A stretch of 64,000 bases of DNA from Chitinophaga sp. E66 (GTDB lineage: Bacteria; Bacteroidota; Bacteroidia; Chitinophagales; Chitinophagaceae). Of this stretch, positions 1 through 9,552 are shown piece after piece. The stretch is taken from NCBI GenBank assembly GCA_019285755.1, contig CP079103.1, positions 6,109,001-6,173,000 of the forward strand, read 5' to 3'. Position 1 is the stretch's first letter. Each line of letters starts with the position of its first letter. Position numbers and translations under genes: made by a program. The notes beneath the pieces were generated by a model. That model searched no databases and had not been told where the DNA came from. It saw only the letters and a program-made list of their open reading frames with translations.

Positions 1-258
1 GTAAAAGCCATAATCCAATTTTTATGGGTGAGAAAATTGAGTTTTAACAGAGCACCAAATTTACGGCCGGATTCCGGAATTGTCAAACCCTTTATCGTGC
101 TTATTGTTATACCCCGGAAACCATGCAGCGGTAGGTTTGGATATATGGCTTTTTATTTTATATTTACATAAAGGTGTTATAACATTTGCCAGACGAATTT
201 TTATATTCGTATAGTATTCATAGTTAGTTTTCACTATTGTTTGTTTAAAACATTTATA

Positions 259-955
259 ATGCAGGACATGGGCACAGAAAGCCGCGATTCTCATGATGCA
301 CTGTTATCGGAGAATGCGCAATTGAGGAGCCGGCTGGAGCATCTGGAAGCCATTATAGACAAGGTTCCGGCGATGCTGTATACGTCCAACAACTCCAAGA
401 AGGCAGTTAACTGGTGCAACGAAGGGCTGACCGAAACCCTCGGGTACAGCCGGGAAGAAGTGCTTACGCTCGGCACGGCGTTTTTCCGTCAGGTTACCCA
501 CCCGGACGATATGAGCATCCTGGCCATTTCCCAACAGAAGTTTTCCGAAAAGAAAGCCATGTTCGGGGCGTTATGCGCGTACGGAGAAAAGACGATCCGG
601 AATGGTTCTGGGTAGTAGGGCTCGGACTGCCGTTTACGTTTGACGCCCAGGGAATGTGGTAGACGTTATCTGCGTCTTCCTCGACTTCTCCAATGCGCTC
701 GATACCGGCAACCAGATATCCGAAGCGCTCCGCGTAGTATTACGCCGCCGAAACGAAGACGTGCTCAACAAGCTGACCGCCAGGGAGAAAGACATATTCA
801 TGCTCGCGCGCGGCTTCAATAACAAGGAAATAGCGGAGAAGCTCAACCTCAGCCGCTACACGGTAGAAACCCACCGGAAAAATATCCGGTTGAAACTCAA
901 AGTCAGGAATACGCCCGAGCTCGTAGCCCTCGCCAGGCAAATCGGCGTCCAGTAA
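259..955 (+). CDS. PAS domain-LuxR family transcriptional regulator (frame broken twice)
   Basis: Likely a one-component DNA-binding regulator. A short N-terminal coiled region is followed by a PAS fold (motifs VNWCNEGLTETLGYSREEV and VTHPDD) and a C-terminal LuxR/GerE helix-turn-helix (LTAREKDIFMLARGFNNKEI, then LSRYTVETHRKNI). There is no receiver domain. The frame breaks near 570 and near 655; joining the three frames gives one continuous protein of about 230 residues. The ATG at 259 is chosen, with another at 268; an upstream TTG at 241 is less likely. The signal sensed by the PAS domain cannot be told from the sequence. A strong palindrome follows the gene. Confidence 0.8.
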
Positions 956-1049
956 CCCTCTGACGGATGCGTGGTTATCAGTTTAGATAAGTAGAATTTG
1001 TAATCTATAAAAGCGCTACAACGCAAGTGTGACCTGTGGTTCGGCAGGA

Positions 1050-1073
1050 AAAATACCCAAGCTTGGGTATTTT
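1050..1073. terminator. 24-base perfect palindrome, probable bidirectional terminator
   Basis: A perfect inverted repeat centred on AAGCTT, with ATACCC on the left and GGGTAT on the right, ends in a run of T on both strands. It lies about 95 bases after the PAS-LuxR stop, so a terminator for that gene is the simplest reading. A palindromic operator for the next gene is possible but less likely at 100 bases upstream. Confidence 0.5.
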
Positions 1074-1172
1074 CCGGCGTTCCAAACTCCACTAATTTAG
1101 TAGCCTGAAAAGAGAGATTCAGAGATACCGGAGTTCATTTGGATAGTTTTTTGAGAGGTAATACTTATCGCT

Positions 1173-1445
1173 ATGATAACCGAAGAGAAGGCGTATGATA
1201 TCCTGGCCCTGGACAATAACGCCACCCCCGAGGAAATAATCGCCAGATATCAGACATTAAAGGACCAGTACAGAAAAATCAAGGACGAGACGGCTGACCT
1301 GAAAACCCAGTTAGCCTACCAGCTTAAGCAGATAGAACTGGATGATGTGTTTATATATTTCCGGAACGTTCAAAAATATAATTTAAAAGATATGCCCCTG
1401 CATTGCCCATACCATGGCGATGTGGGATCATTCATTGTTTGTTAG
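1173..1445 (+). CDS. Small hypothetical protein with a J-domain-like N-terminus
   Basis: 90 residues. The first 40 (EKAYDILALDNNATPEEIIA, then RYQTLKDQYRKIKDE) resemble helices I and II of a DnaJ J-domain, but no HPD tripeptide follows, so co-chaperone activity is not supported. The second half is helical and charged and ends in a CPYHGDVGS segment. Codons in the same frame after the TAG at 1443 (YIYSFGNPAYVDHDGPIKEF) also look protein-like, so the true end may be later if that stop is an error. It lies just ahead of the SPFH gene on the same strand. Confidence 0.45.
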   Translation: MITEEKAYDILALDNNATPEEIIARYQTLKDQYRKIKDETADLKTQLAYQLKQIELDDVFIYFRNVQKYNLKDMPLHCPYHGDVGSFIVC

Positions 1446-1564
1446 CCCGCAAAAAGCCCTTGCACCCGGTCTTACATCTATTCGTTTGGAAACCCAGCTT
1501 ATGTGGACCATGATGGTCCGATAAAGGAATTTGATTACCTTCAGGTCCTCAATTCCTTTATACT

Positions 1565-2508
1565 ATGGATAACATTATTTTGTATGTCGTCATTGCCCTC
1601 GTGGTCCTTATCGTACTGTCGTCTTTCGTTACAGTGCAACAGGGTACCGTGGGTGTGACCACTATTTTCGGTAAGTACAACCGCATCTTAACCCCGGGCC
1701 TTAACTTCAAGATCCCCTCATCGAGAAAGTCTTCAAACGCATTTCCATCCAAAACCGCTCCGTGGAACTGGAATTCCAGGCCATCACGGTAGACCAGGCC
1801 AATGTATATTTCAAGGCCATGCTCCTCTATTCCGTGTATAACCAGGAAGAAGAGACCATCAAGAACGTAGCCTTCAAATTCATGGACGAGCGATCCTTCA
1901 TGCAGGCACTCGTTCGTACCATCGAAGGCTCAATCCGCGGTTTCGTTGCCACCAAACGCCAGTCTGAAGTGCTGGGCCTCCGCCGGGACATTACCGAGCA
2001 CGTAAAAGAACAAATCGATCTTACCCTCGAACAATGGGGTTTCCACCTGCTGGACCTCCAGATGAACGATATCACCTTCGACGAAGCCATTATGCGCTCC
2101 ATGGCGCAGGTAGTGGCCTCCAATAACCTGAAAGCTGCCGCCGAGAACGAAGGCCAGGCCCTCCTCATCACCAAGACCAAAGCCGCCGAAGCGGATGGTA
2201 ATGCCATCAAGATCGCCGCGGAAGCGGAACGCCAGGCCGCCCAGCTCCGCGGTAAAGGCGTGGCCCTCTTCCGGGAAGAAGTGGCCAAAGGTATGAGCCT
2301 CGCCGCCCGCGAAATGCAACAGGCGAACATGGATACCTCCGTGATCCTGTTCTCCATGTGGGTGGAAGGCATCAAGAACTTCGCAGAAAACGGCAAAGGA
2401 AACGTCATCTTCCTCGACGGCTCCTCCGAAGGCATGGAAAAGACAATGAAACAACTCATGGGCCTCAACCAGATGATGGGCCCCGAAAACATGGGCTTCA
2501 AAAAATAA
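1565..2508 (+). CDS. SPFH/Band 7 domain membrane protein (stomatin/QmcA type)
   Basis: An N-terminal membrane segment (ILYVVIALVVLIVLSSFV) is followed by the SPFH core (QQGTVGVTTIFGKYNRILTP, then QNRSVELEFQAITVDQANVY) and an Ala/Glu-rich coiled region of the flotillin type (AEADGNAIKIAAEAERQAAQ). Such proteins oligomerise into membrane scaffolds and often influence proteases or lipid domains. One missing C near 1722 splits the frame; once corrected it reads IPLIEKVFKRISIQNRSVEL. About 315 residues. The C-terminal QLMGLNQMMGPENMG is Met-rich. A shared terminator separates it from the convergent tadA. Confidence 0.88.
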
Positions 2509-2528
2509 ACGGACTTTCCATACATAAG

Positions 2529-2562
2529 AACGGCGGCCTCTTCAGGGCCGCCGTTCGTTTTT
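2529..2562. terminator. Intrinsic terminator between convergent SPFH gene and tadA
   Basis: A ten-base-pair GC-rich stem (2529-2538 with 2546-2555, AACGGCGGCC pairing with GGCCGCCGTT) has a seven-base loop and is followed by CGTTTTT. It sits 21 bases after the SPFH stop. Confidence 0.85.
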
Positions 2563-2569
2563 ATCACGA

Positions 2570-3008
2570 TTATTTCCTTCGCCGCTGGAAGAAATCCTTC
2601 ACCATCGCAAGGCTCTCTTCTCCCAACAAACCCACTTCTACTTTCGTCTTGGGATGGAAAGGGATTTCCCTTCCGTAACGCGGCGATACCCGTTCTTTTC
2701 ATCAGGAGCCGCATATACGATGCGGCCGATCTTGCTCCAGTACAGTGCGCCCGCGCACATGACGCAAGGCTCCAGCGTTACGTAGAGCGTGGCATCCATG
2801 AGGTATTTGGAGCCAAGGTAATTGAACGCGGACGTCAGCGCGATCATCTCGGCATGCGCCGTACAATCGTTCAGCATTTCCACCTGGTTATGCCCCGGCC
2901 GATCACCTGACCGTTCATGACCACTACCGCGCCGATAGGCACTTCCTCTTTCTCTTCCGCCAGGCGTGCCTCTTTCAGGGCCTGGCGCATAAAATGCTCG
3001 TCCGTCAT
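2570..3008 (-). CDS. tadA: tRNA/nucleoside adenosine deaminase TadA-like
   Basis: Zn-dependent cytidine/deoxycytidylate deaminase fold. The zinc and proton-relay motifs are visible as HAEMIAL (HAE) and PCVMCAG (PCxxC). In bacteria this family converts A34 to inosine in tRNA-Arg(ACG); some Bacteroidota paralogues act on free nucleobases. The frame breaks near 2895 (GRGHNQVEM after correction) and near 2660 (HPKTKVEVGLLGEESLAMV after correction), giving about 147 residues ending in FFQRRRK. The ATG overlaps the ligA TGA as ATGA, which suggests translational coupling to ligA. Confidence 0.85.
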
Positions 3009-5091
3009 TGTACCATGTTTATGAATTCATCTTCCGTCAGAATTTTGACGGTATTGATCTTCTTCGCTTTCTCCAGTTTACTGCCGGCATCCTCTCCTAC
3101 GATAAGATAGTTGAGCTTGCTGCTCACGCCGCTGAGGATCTTGCCACCCTGCGCTTCCACCATGGCTTCCGCCTCGCTGCGCTTCAGCTTGTGGAGCGTG
3201 CCGGTAAACAGGAAGGTTTGTCCGCCGAGCGTGCCCTCTTCCGATCGGGAGCCTTTGCTGCTGGCGAGGTTGAGGCCGAGGACTCCAGCTTTTGCAGCAT
3301 ATGGATGTTGTCTTCGTTGAGGAAGAACTGTCGCACGCTCCCCGCTACTTTAGGGCCGATGTCTTCCAGCGCCAGGAGTTGTTCTTCCGTATAGGCTGCC
3401 AGATCGAGCAAATGAGATATGGCATTGGCGAGAGTTTTGGCGGTGGTTTCGCCCACGTAGCGGATCCCCAGCCCAAAGATCAACCTGTGCAGCGGCTGCG
3501 CCCTCGACGCTTCAATGGCCGATTGCAGGTTGGAGATGGATTTGGGGCCGAAGCCTTCCAGTTTGCCGATGGCTCCGAAGTCCAGCGCATAAATACCAGG
3601 TACATCGCGCAGGAGGCCGAGGCCGTAGAACTTGCGGACGTTGCTTTCGCCGAGGCTACGGATATCCATGGCGTCTTTGCTCACGAAATGGATCATGCGC
3701 TCCACCACCTGCGCTTCGCAGTTGATGTTCACGCAACGCCACACGCTCTCGCCTTCCGGCTTGAACAGCGGATCGTGGCATACGGGGCACTCTTTCGGGA
3801 ACACGATTTCTTTTTCCGAACCGTCGCGAAGGTCGGCAACGGATTTAACGATATAAGGGATCACGTCGCCGGCTCTTTCCACGTAGCACGCGGTCGCCTA
3901 TCTTAAGGTCTTTTTCGCGGATGACGTCTTCGTTGAACAGGCTCACGGAAGCGACGGTCACGCCGCCGATGGGCACAGGATCGATCTTGGCCACGGGGTG
4001 ATGGAGCCGGTGCGGCCTACCTGGAACTCCACGTCGCGCAGCACGCTGGTAGCCTGCCGTGCCTTGAATTTATAGGCCATGGCCCAGCGCGGGTGGTGGG
4101 TGGTCATGCCCAGTTTATCCTGCAGCTGGTAGTCGTTTACTTTGATCACCATCCCGTCGATCTCGTAAGGGAGGTCGTCGCGGTGCGCTTCGAACTCCGC
4201 GCAATAAGCGATGACGGCGTCTATCCCTTTTACCACTTTCATTTCCCTGGCTGGGCTGCGGAAGCCCAGCTGCCAGAGCATGTCGAGGGTATTACTGTGC
4301 GTCTGGATGGCGGGGGCTCTTCCATGCCATCCTGCATGGTATGAAAGCTCATATGGTAGAGGAACGCTTCCAGGCCGCGGCGCGCCACTTCCGCAGGGTC
4401 AACGATGCGCAGGGAGCCGGAAGCGGCGTTGCGCGGATTGGCGAGCGGCGGAAGGTTATCTGCCGCACGTTGTTCGTTTAGGCGGGCGAAGGTTTTTTTA
4501 TTGATGAGCACTTCCCGCGAAGCTCGATCTGCGAAATGCCGAAGCGGGCAAAGTTGGCGGAAAGCGGGATGGACCGGATCTGGCGGATATTTACCGTGAT
4601 CTCGTCGCCCTGCACGCCGTCGCCCCGCGTGGCGCCGCGTGCCAGCATATCGTTTTCATAAATGAGGAAATGCTGGCGCCGTCGAATTTAGGTTCCACGC
4701 AGTATTCGATCTGCGAAAGGCCGGAAGCATCGCGGTTCTTGCGGTCCCAGTCGAGCAGATCGTCGGCATTGTACGAGTTCTCCAGGCTGAGCATGGGCAC
4801 GAGGTGCTGGACCGTGGGGAAGTTCTTGGTGAGCCCCTGGGCCACGCGCTGCGTGGGAGAATCCGGGGTTTGCAGTTCCGGGTGGTCTTTTTCCAGCTGC
4901 TTGAGCATGGAGAAAAGGCGGTCGTATTCCTGGTCGCTCAGCACGGGATCGTCCTGCACGTAATACCGCCAGTCGCTATGGCGGATCACCTGCCGGAGGG
5001 CGTCTGCAAGCTCCTGGGTTGTGCCCGTTTTACCGGACAGCAACGCGTTCGCTTCTTTGGCGAGCGCTATTTCAATGTCTTTGGCGTACAT
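3005..5091 (-). CDS. ligA: NAD-dependent DNA ligase LigA (multiple frame breaks)
   Basis: Essential replication and repair ligase that uses NAD+ as AMP donor. In order: the Ia domain (RHSDWRYYVQDDPVLSDQEY, with the YY, D and P of NMN binding), the adenylation motif KxDG in VEPKFDGASIS, an OB fold (VEFQVGRTGSITP), a four-cysteine zinc finger (CPVCHDPL, then CVNINCEAQ), helix-hairpin-helix repeats and a C-terminal BRCT domain (FLFTGTLHKLKRSEAEAMVE). About 695 residues, the normal length. Frames change near 4645, 4515, 4270, 3985, 3885 and 3270. The end overlaps the tadA start by four bases. Confidence 0.93.
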
Positions 5092-5163
5092 GATGTATCT
5101 GGATAAATCAAAAGTCTGCCGTAAATTTAAACTTTAGTTACCACGCGCGAATAAATTCTTGCC

Positions 5164-6792
5164 ATGAAACACAGCAGTATTGTTGCACTTGCCCTTATCC
5201 TTTTTGCCTGTAAACGTAAAGAACCAACGGACCTCCTCATCCATAATGCCATTATCTACACGGTAGACACCGGCTTCCGCGTGATGCAGGCCATGGCCGT
5301 TTCCGATGGCAAGATCGTGGCTACGGGCACCAACAAGGAAATGCAGGAAAGATTCGCGGCAAAGGAAGAATATGACGCTAAAGGCGGTACCATCGTACCC
5401 GGGTTCAACGACGCCCACGCCCATTTCCTGGGATATGCGGCTTCGCTGCGGACGGTAGACCTGACTGGCGCTCAAAGCTGGGACGAAGCCCTGGCCCGGG
5501 TGCGCGACTTCGCCGCAAAAAATCCCAAAGGCTGGATCATCGGCAGGGGCTGGGATCAGAACGACTGGCCCGCCAAAGCCTGGCCAGATAAATCCGCCCT
5601 CGACCGAATGTTTCCCGATCGCCCGGTGTTCCTGGAACGGGTAGACGGTCATGCCGCGCTCGTAAACCAGGCCGCTATCAAACTGGCGGGCATTACCCCG
5701 CTTCCACAGACGGCGGCGGTTCCGTCGAAACGCGGAACGGCGCAATGACGGGCATCCTCATCGACAATGCCATGTTCGGCGTGAGGAAAGTGATCCCCGA
5801 TGATGATACTACCGCGGTGATCGCTTCACTGCTGGCGGCCGAACGCAATTGCCTCGCTGCGGGGATCACCAGTATTACCGACTGCGGGCTCTCGCTCGGA
5901 GAAATGCGGCTGCTGGAAAAGCTGGTCACCGGCGGGCGCCTGAACCTGAAGCTGAACGTCATGCTCAGCGACTCGGAAGAGAATATCGACTGGATATTGA
6001 AAAACGGCCCTTATCAAAAGGCAACCTGCTGGTACGCAGCGTCAAGTTCTATGGCGACGGAGCCCTCGGTTCGCGGGGCGCCTGCCTGAAACACGACTAT
6101 GCGGACAAGGCCGGCTGGAAAGGTTTTCTAAGGAAAGACTCAGCCTATTTCGCCGCCATGGCGGGATTGTTGGCAGGCTCCGATATCCAGATGTGTACCC
6201 ATGCTATCGGGGATTCGGCGAACAAGGTGATCCTGCAGGTGTATGCGAACGTGCTGAAAGGGCGGAACGACAAGCGTTGGCGGATAGAACATGCGCAGGT
6301 AGTGGATTCCGTTGACCGGCGCTGGTTCGCGGATTATAGCATCGTTCCTTCCGTACAGCCGACCCACGCCACATCCGATATGTATTGGGCGGAAGCGCGG
6401 TTGGGTGAGAAGCGGGTGAAGTCGGCCTATATCTTCAAGGAGCTGCTGAACCTGACGGGCTGGCTGCCGCTGGGGACCGACTTCCCGGTAGAGCACATCG
6501 ATCCTTTGCGGACGTTCTACGCCGCTGTGGCGCGGAAAGATACTGCCGGTTACCCGGCGGGCGGCTTCCAGATGGAAAATGCGCTTACCCGGCCGGAGGC
6601 GCTGAAGGGCATGACCCTTTGGGCTGCCAAAGGCTCGTTCGAAGAAGATGAAAAGGCAGCCTGGCCATAGGGAAAGCAGCGGATTTTGTTATTCTGAGCC
6701 AGGATATTATGAAAGCTGCGGAAGACAAGATACTATCGACCAGGATTTTAGCTACATTTATTAATGGTAAGCCACGTTATAAAGCGCCGTAA
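5164..6792 (+). CDS. Amidohydrolase family lipoprotein (YtcJ/LAF3 type)
   Basis: The N-terminus (MKHSSIVALALILFACKRKE) is a lipoprotein signal with lipobox LFAC, so the mature protein is probably anchored in an envelope membrane. The rest follows the YtcJ-like metal-dependent amidohydrolase plan: VPGFNDAHAHFLG (HxH), GRGWDQNDWP, GHAALVN, KFYGDGALGSRGA, THAIGDSANKVIL, RIEHAQVV and LGTDFPVE. About 540 residues, typical of the family. Frames break near 5705, 6020 and 6655. The substrate is unknown; relatives act on N-acyl or cyclic amide bonds. The stop at 6790 follows INGKPRYKAP. Confidence 0.87.
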
Positions 6793-6833
6793 GAGCAAGG
6801 CGAGCATTATTGACCATTCCACGATTATGTAGT

Positions 6834-7538
6834 ATGCACACCAAAAACATCAACACCCATCGCATTGAGATCAGGGATTACTTCATGGCGGCCATTTCCG
6901 TCGATTGCGTCATCTTCGGTTTCGATGAAAACGAGCTGAAGGTACTGCTGATCAAATCTGACCTGAAGGAGTACAAAAGCAAGCCCTCCCTGCTGGGCGA
7001 CATCGTGCATCCCGACGAAGATCTCGAAACGGCGGCCTACCGCGTGCTGCGCGACCGTACCGGTCTGGAAGACGTGTACATGGAACAGGTTCAGGCCTTC
7101 GGTTCGGTGAACCGCCACCCGGCGGGGCGCGTGGTGACCATCGCGTTCTATTCCCTCGTCAACATTCAGCATGCCGCCCTGAAATCGCATGAAAACGAGC
7201 TGCACTGGCACTCCATGAAAGACATAACAGAAATGGCTTTCGATCACAAAGACATCCTCGATACCTGCTACCAGCGGCTGCAGGCCAAGGTGATCGATCA
7301 GCCCGTCGGCTTCAACCTGTTGCCCCGCAAGTTCTCGCTCCGCGACCTGCAGAACCTCTACGAAGCCATCCTGGACGTAAAGCTGGACCGCCGCAACTTC
7401 CGGAAGAAGTTCTTTGCCATGGATTACCTGGTGGACCTGAACGAGGAAGAGCAGGATGTGCCTCACCGTCCGGCGAGGCTGTATAAGTTCAATCACGACA
7501 AATACAATTTACAGCACAAAAAAAGCCTGGGTTTTTGA
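6834..7538 (+). CDS. Nudix-like domain plus winged-helix transcriptional regulator (NrtR/AraR-like)
   Basis: An N-terminal Nudix fold (FMAAISVDCVIFGFDENELK, then VLLIKSDLKEYKSKPSLLG) is fused to a C-terminal winged helix (LPRKFSLRDLQNLYEAILDV). This layout is that of NrtR-type repressors and of the arabinose regulator AraR of Bacteroides, where the Nudix domain acts as ligand sensor. The Nudix box region (ETAAYRVLRDRTGL) lacks the REUxEE glutamates, so hydrolysis is unlikely. Intact at 234 residues. The start at 6834 is preferred; an in-frame alternative lies at 6810. No catabolic operon adjoins it, so its targets are unknown. Confidence 0.8.
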   Translation: MHTKNINTHRIEIRDYFMAAISVDCVIFGFDENELKVLLIKSDLKEYKSKPSLLGDIVHPDEDLETAAYRVLRDRTGLEDVYMEQVQAFGSVNRHPAGRVVTIAFYSLVNIQHAALKSHENELHWHSMKDITEMAFDHKDILDTCYQRLQAKVIDQPVGFNLLPRKFSLRDLQNLYEAILDVKLDRRNFRKKFFAMDYLVDLNEEEQDVPHRPARLYKFNHDKYNLQHKKSLGF

Positions 7539-7613
7539 TAGGATTTTAACCTGAGGGCTTATTTTTTTATGTAAGCGCAAACGCTTTTCGATAAAGGGTT
7601 TGCGGGTGATTTT

Positions 7614-7651
7614 CCCATGCCTTCCCGGTAAGGCTGAATGGGTATTTTTTC
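7614..7651 (+). terminator. Probable terminator after the Nudix-like regulator
   Basis: Nested stems CCCAT/ATGGG (7614-7618 with 7638-7642) and GCCTT/AAGGC (7619-7623 with 7630-7634) are followed by TATTTTTTC. They lie 76 bases after the stop. Confidence 0.55.
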
Positions 7652-8190
7652 AATATTCCCGGGGAAAAATTGTTTTTAACAAAGTTTTAATTAAGATTGT
7701 GTACGATATACACACTGCGGGTAGAGGCGGTGTGATCGATGCCAGGAAGACCAAATCTGAATCCAAAAAGATAATCACTAGACGAAATTGCAGGGAAACC
7801 CGGGGTAGTAAGCCATAAAGCCATTTAGCGCCTTTCATGGGGCGTTTATCATCTTTTATATTGCATTTTATCAAATTCCACGTTGTGATGCAGGACAAAT
7901 ATGTCTTTCATTAAACAGGCTGTTCCCACCCGGGCAGCCTGTTTTTCATTTCAGCGCTTCCACGCAGGCTATGCGCAAGCAATTGCAAATTAAATACGCG
8001 TTTGTTGTTGCCTGTAATGTGGCGTTCCAGGCCGATTCCCGGAGCTTTACGCCGCGTTGTGAGGGAATGTGTCGCTAATTGGTAAAGCGGGTGAAAACCG
8101 GGATAAGAATGAGCAAAGGGAAATGTATGTGGCGTATGAACGTGGCCGGTGTGGATGAAGGCAAATTGACGAACGGTGTTGGAAAACCGC
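7652..8190. other. Gene-free stretch with one terminator-like hairpin
   Basis: No convincing coding frame is present on either strand. A hairpin with T-tail at 7913-7946 implies a transcript arriving from the left that is not explained by a gene (see that entry). The rest, about 7947-8190, holds nothing I can identify. Confidence 0.5.
7913..7946 (+). terminator. Orphan intrinsic terminator
   Basis: AAACAGGCTG (7913-7922) pairs with CAGCCTGTTT (7935-7944) around a 12-base loop, followed by TT. No protein gene lies upstream on the plus strand since 7538, so it could end a small RNA starting somewhere in 7660-7860, or simply be a second terminator. Confidence 0.5.
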
Positions 8191-8377
8191 GGGAGGGGAA
8201 CAAGAGGGAAGGGAGATAGAAGGGTGATAGGAACGAAAGGGAAACTAGAGGGAAGTTAGATAGTAGGGTGAGGCAAGGGCGACCGAATGGCAACCGAAGG
8301 ATAACCGAAGGATAACCGAAGGAAGGGTGGAGATAAGGTGGACTTGATGCGGAATTGATCCGGACCTGATGCAGAGT
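8191..8377. repeat. Degenerate tandem array with an 11-base period (17 units)
   Basis: The purine-rich strand can be cut into 17 consecutive 11-base units, from GGGAGGGGAAC (8191) to TGATGCAGAGT (8367-8377). The best-conserved units are ATAACCGAAGG (8301 and 8312, identical) and GCAACCGAAGG (8290). Most units carry G or A at positions 5-9 with a GGA or GAA core. The last five form a subfamily of the type GGTGGACTTGA. Eleven is not a multiple of three, and the reverse strand frame over it is a low-complexity Ser/Leu/Pro string, so a protein is unlikely. A shorter array of the same family lies at 47725. Confidence 0.75.
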
Positions 8378-8533
8378 GAAGAAATGGCAGGTTAGGGGAA
8401 AGAAAAGCGGGAAAAGGGCTCATATAGCCCATGGCAATGCCTGAAGGAGGATGGCCTGCCTTACAAAGTTAGGGGTTCTGTATGTATTGATAATGAAATT
8501 GTTAGAATAAATTTTCAAGCAAATGGCGGCGGG

Positions 8534-9303
8534 CTATTCCTTTTGAATAAACGTTTGCCCGTTGTTGGGAGCCGGGTTGCCTGGCGGCAAGGGCTGTAAT
8601 TGGTGCGCCTGCAGGTAGGGTGTGGATTTCAGCGGGACGGCCATCAGCTGCGTTTCTTCCACCACGGCGATAATATCTGCCGCTTTGAATTTGCGGTTGT
8701 GGGATACGTTTTCTTTCAGGAAAAGCCTCACCTGAACCGTCACCAGCAGCGTGCCTTTGCCGGGTACGTCGATGGGAAGCTCTGCTCCCCGAAGTAAGGG
8801 TAAGGATGCTTGAGATCGATGTACAGGGCGGTGGCGTCGGTGCCGGTTACCTGCTGCGTGGGGAAATCTATCCGGGTGCCGATGAGCTTAATCTCCATAC
8901 GGACAAACTTTTTGTCTACCAGCAGATCCTGCGCGGGGATGTGCAGTTTGCCATCGGCCCTGAATTCCATTCCTGACGCGAAGAAGTTCTCCACGCTGGT
9001 ATGCGGGTTGAACCGGAATCCGGCGAGCCCGCCGTGGTTGTTACGGCCAGCTTTGATGATGGTCCTGTTCAGCCGGTTGACGTGCGCGCCGTCGGGGATG
9101 ATGTCGAGATCGGGCGCGACAGTGCTACGGATGAGGGCGCTTTTGCGGCTGGCGGCGCCGAACCATTGGGCGGCGCGACGCGTGGATTGCGTTTGCCTTA
9201 CGGTCTGCGGCGCCGTCCGGATGCAATACTTACCGTTTCGCCGGTAGCCGATGAAGCCGCCGAGCTTGCCGGTAAATTCGATAAAGGAGTGGTTTGTGGC
9301 CAT
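8534..9303 (-). CDS. Hypothetical protein, about 257 residues
   Basis: I do not recognise a characterised family. The N-terminus (FIEFTGKLGGFIGYRRNGKY) is basic and Gly-rich. The centre is predicted mainly as beta strands (VRMEIKLIGTRIDFPTQQV, ALYIDLKHPYPYFGEQSF), and the tail is Pro/Gln-rich (PLPPGNPAPNNGQ). No signal peptide is seen. The frame breaks near 8760; after correction it reads VPGKGTLLVTVQVRLFLKEN. Its start resembles short conserved proteins of Bacteroidota of unknown role. It is transcribed alone and divergently from icmF. Confidence 0.6.
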
Positions 9304-9552
9304 TTGCTAAAAATTTATTCAACCGGAAAGTTACGACACAGCTATCTTCCAAAAAGCGGACAAATGTCCCATTTTGGGCCATTTTTGGCTTTTCTTCAGT
9401 TGCAAGGGGTTGCAGTTGAATAATATTTAATGAAAGTCAGATATGTCTTTCATTGTTCCAAATTCCTTCTTCGCCGCAGCCGCAGCCGCTATTTTCGTAA
9501 CTTGCATGTTTCCCCGGACGATGGTATGCCGGGCACAAGAAGCTTTGTCAAC

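Noticed and set aside
1827..2714. 295-residue reverse ORF opposite the SPFH gene
   Set aside because: It is antisense to a clear SPFH protein, has biased composition and crosses a terminator.
3292..3906. 204-residue plus-strand ORF inside ligA
   Set aside because: It is a shadow of the ligA reading frame, rich in His, Gln and Phe as expected for antisense of a high-GC gene.
8075..8293. 72-residue reverse-strand ORF over the 11-base array
   Set aside because: Its Ser/Leu/Pro/Phe-rich sequence is the mechanical translation of a purine-rich repeat; the period of 11 would change frame at every unit.
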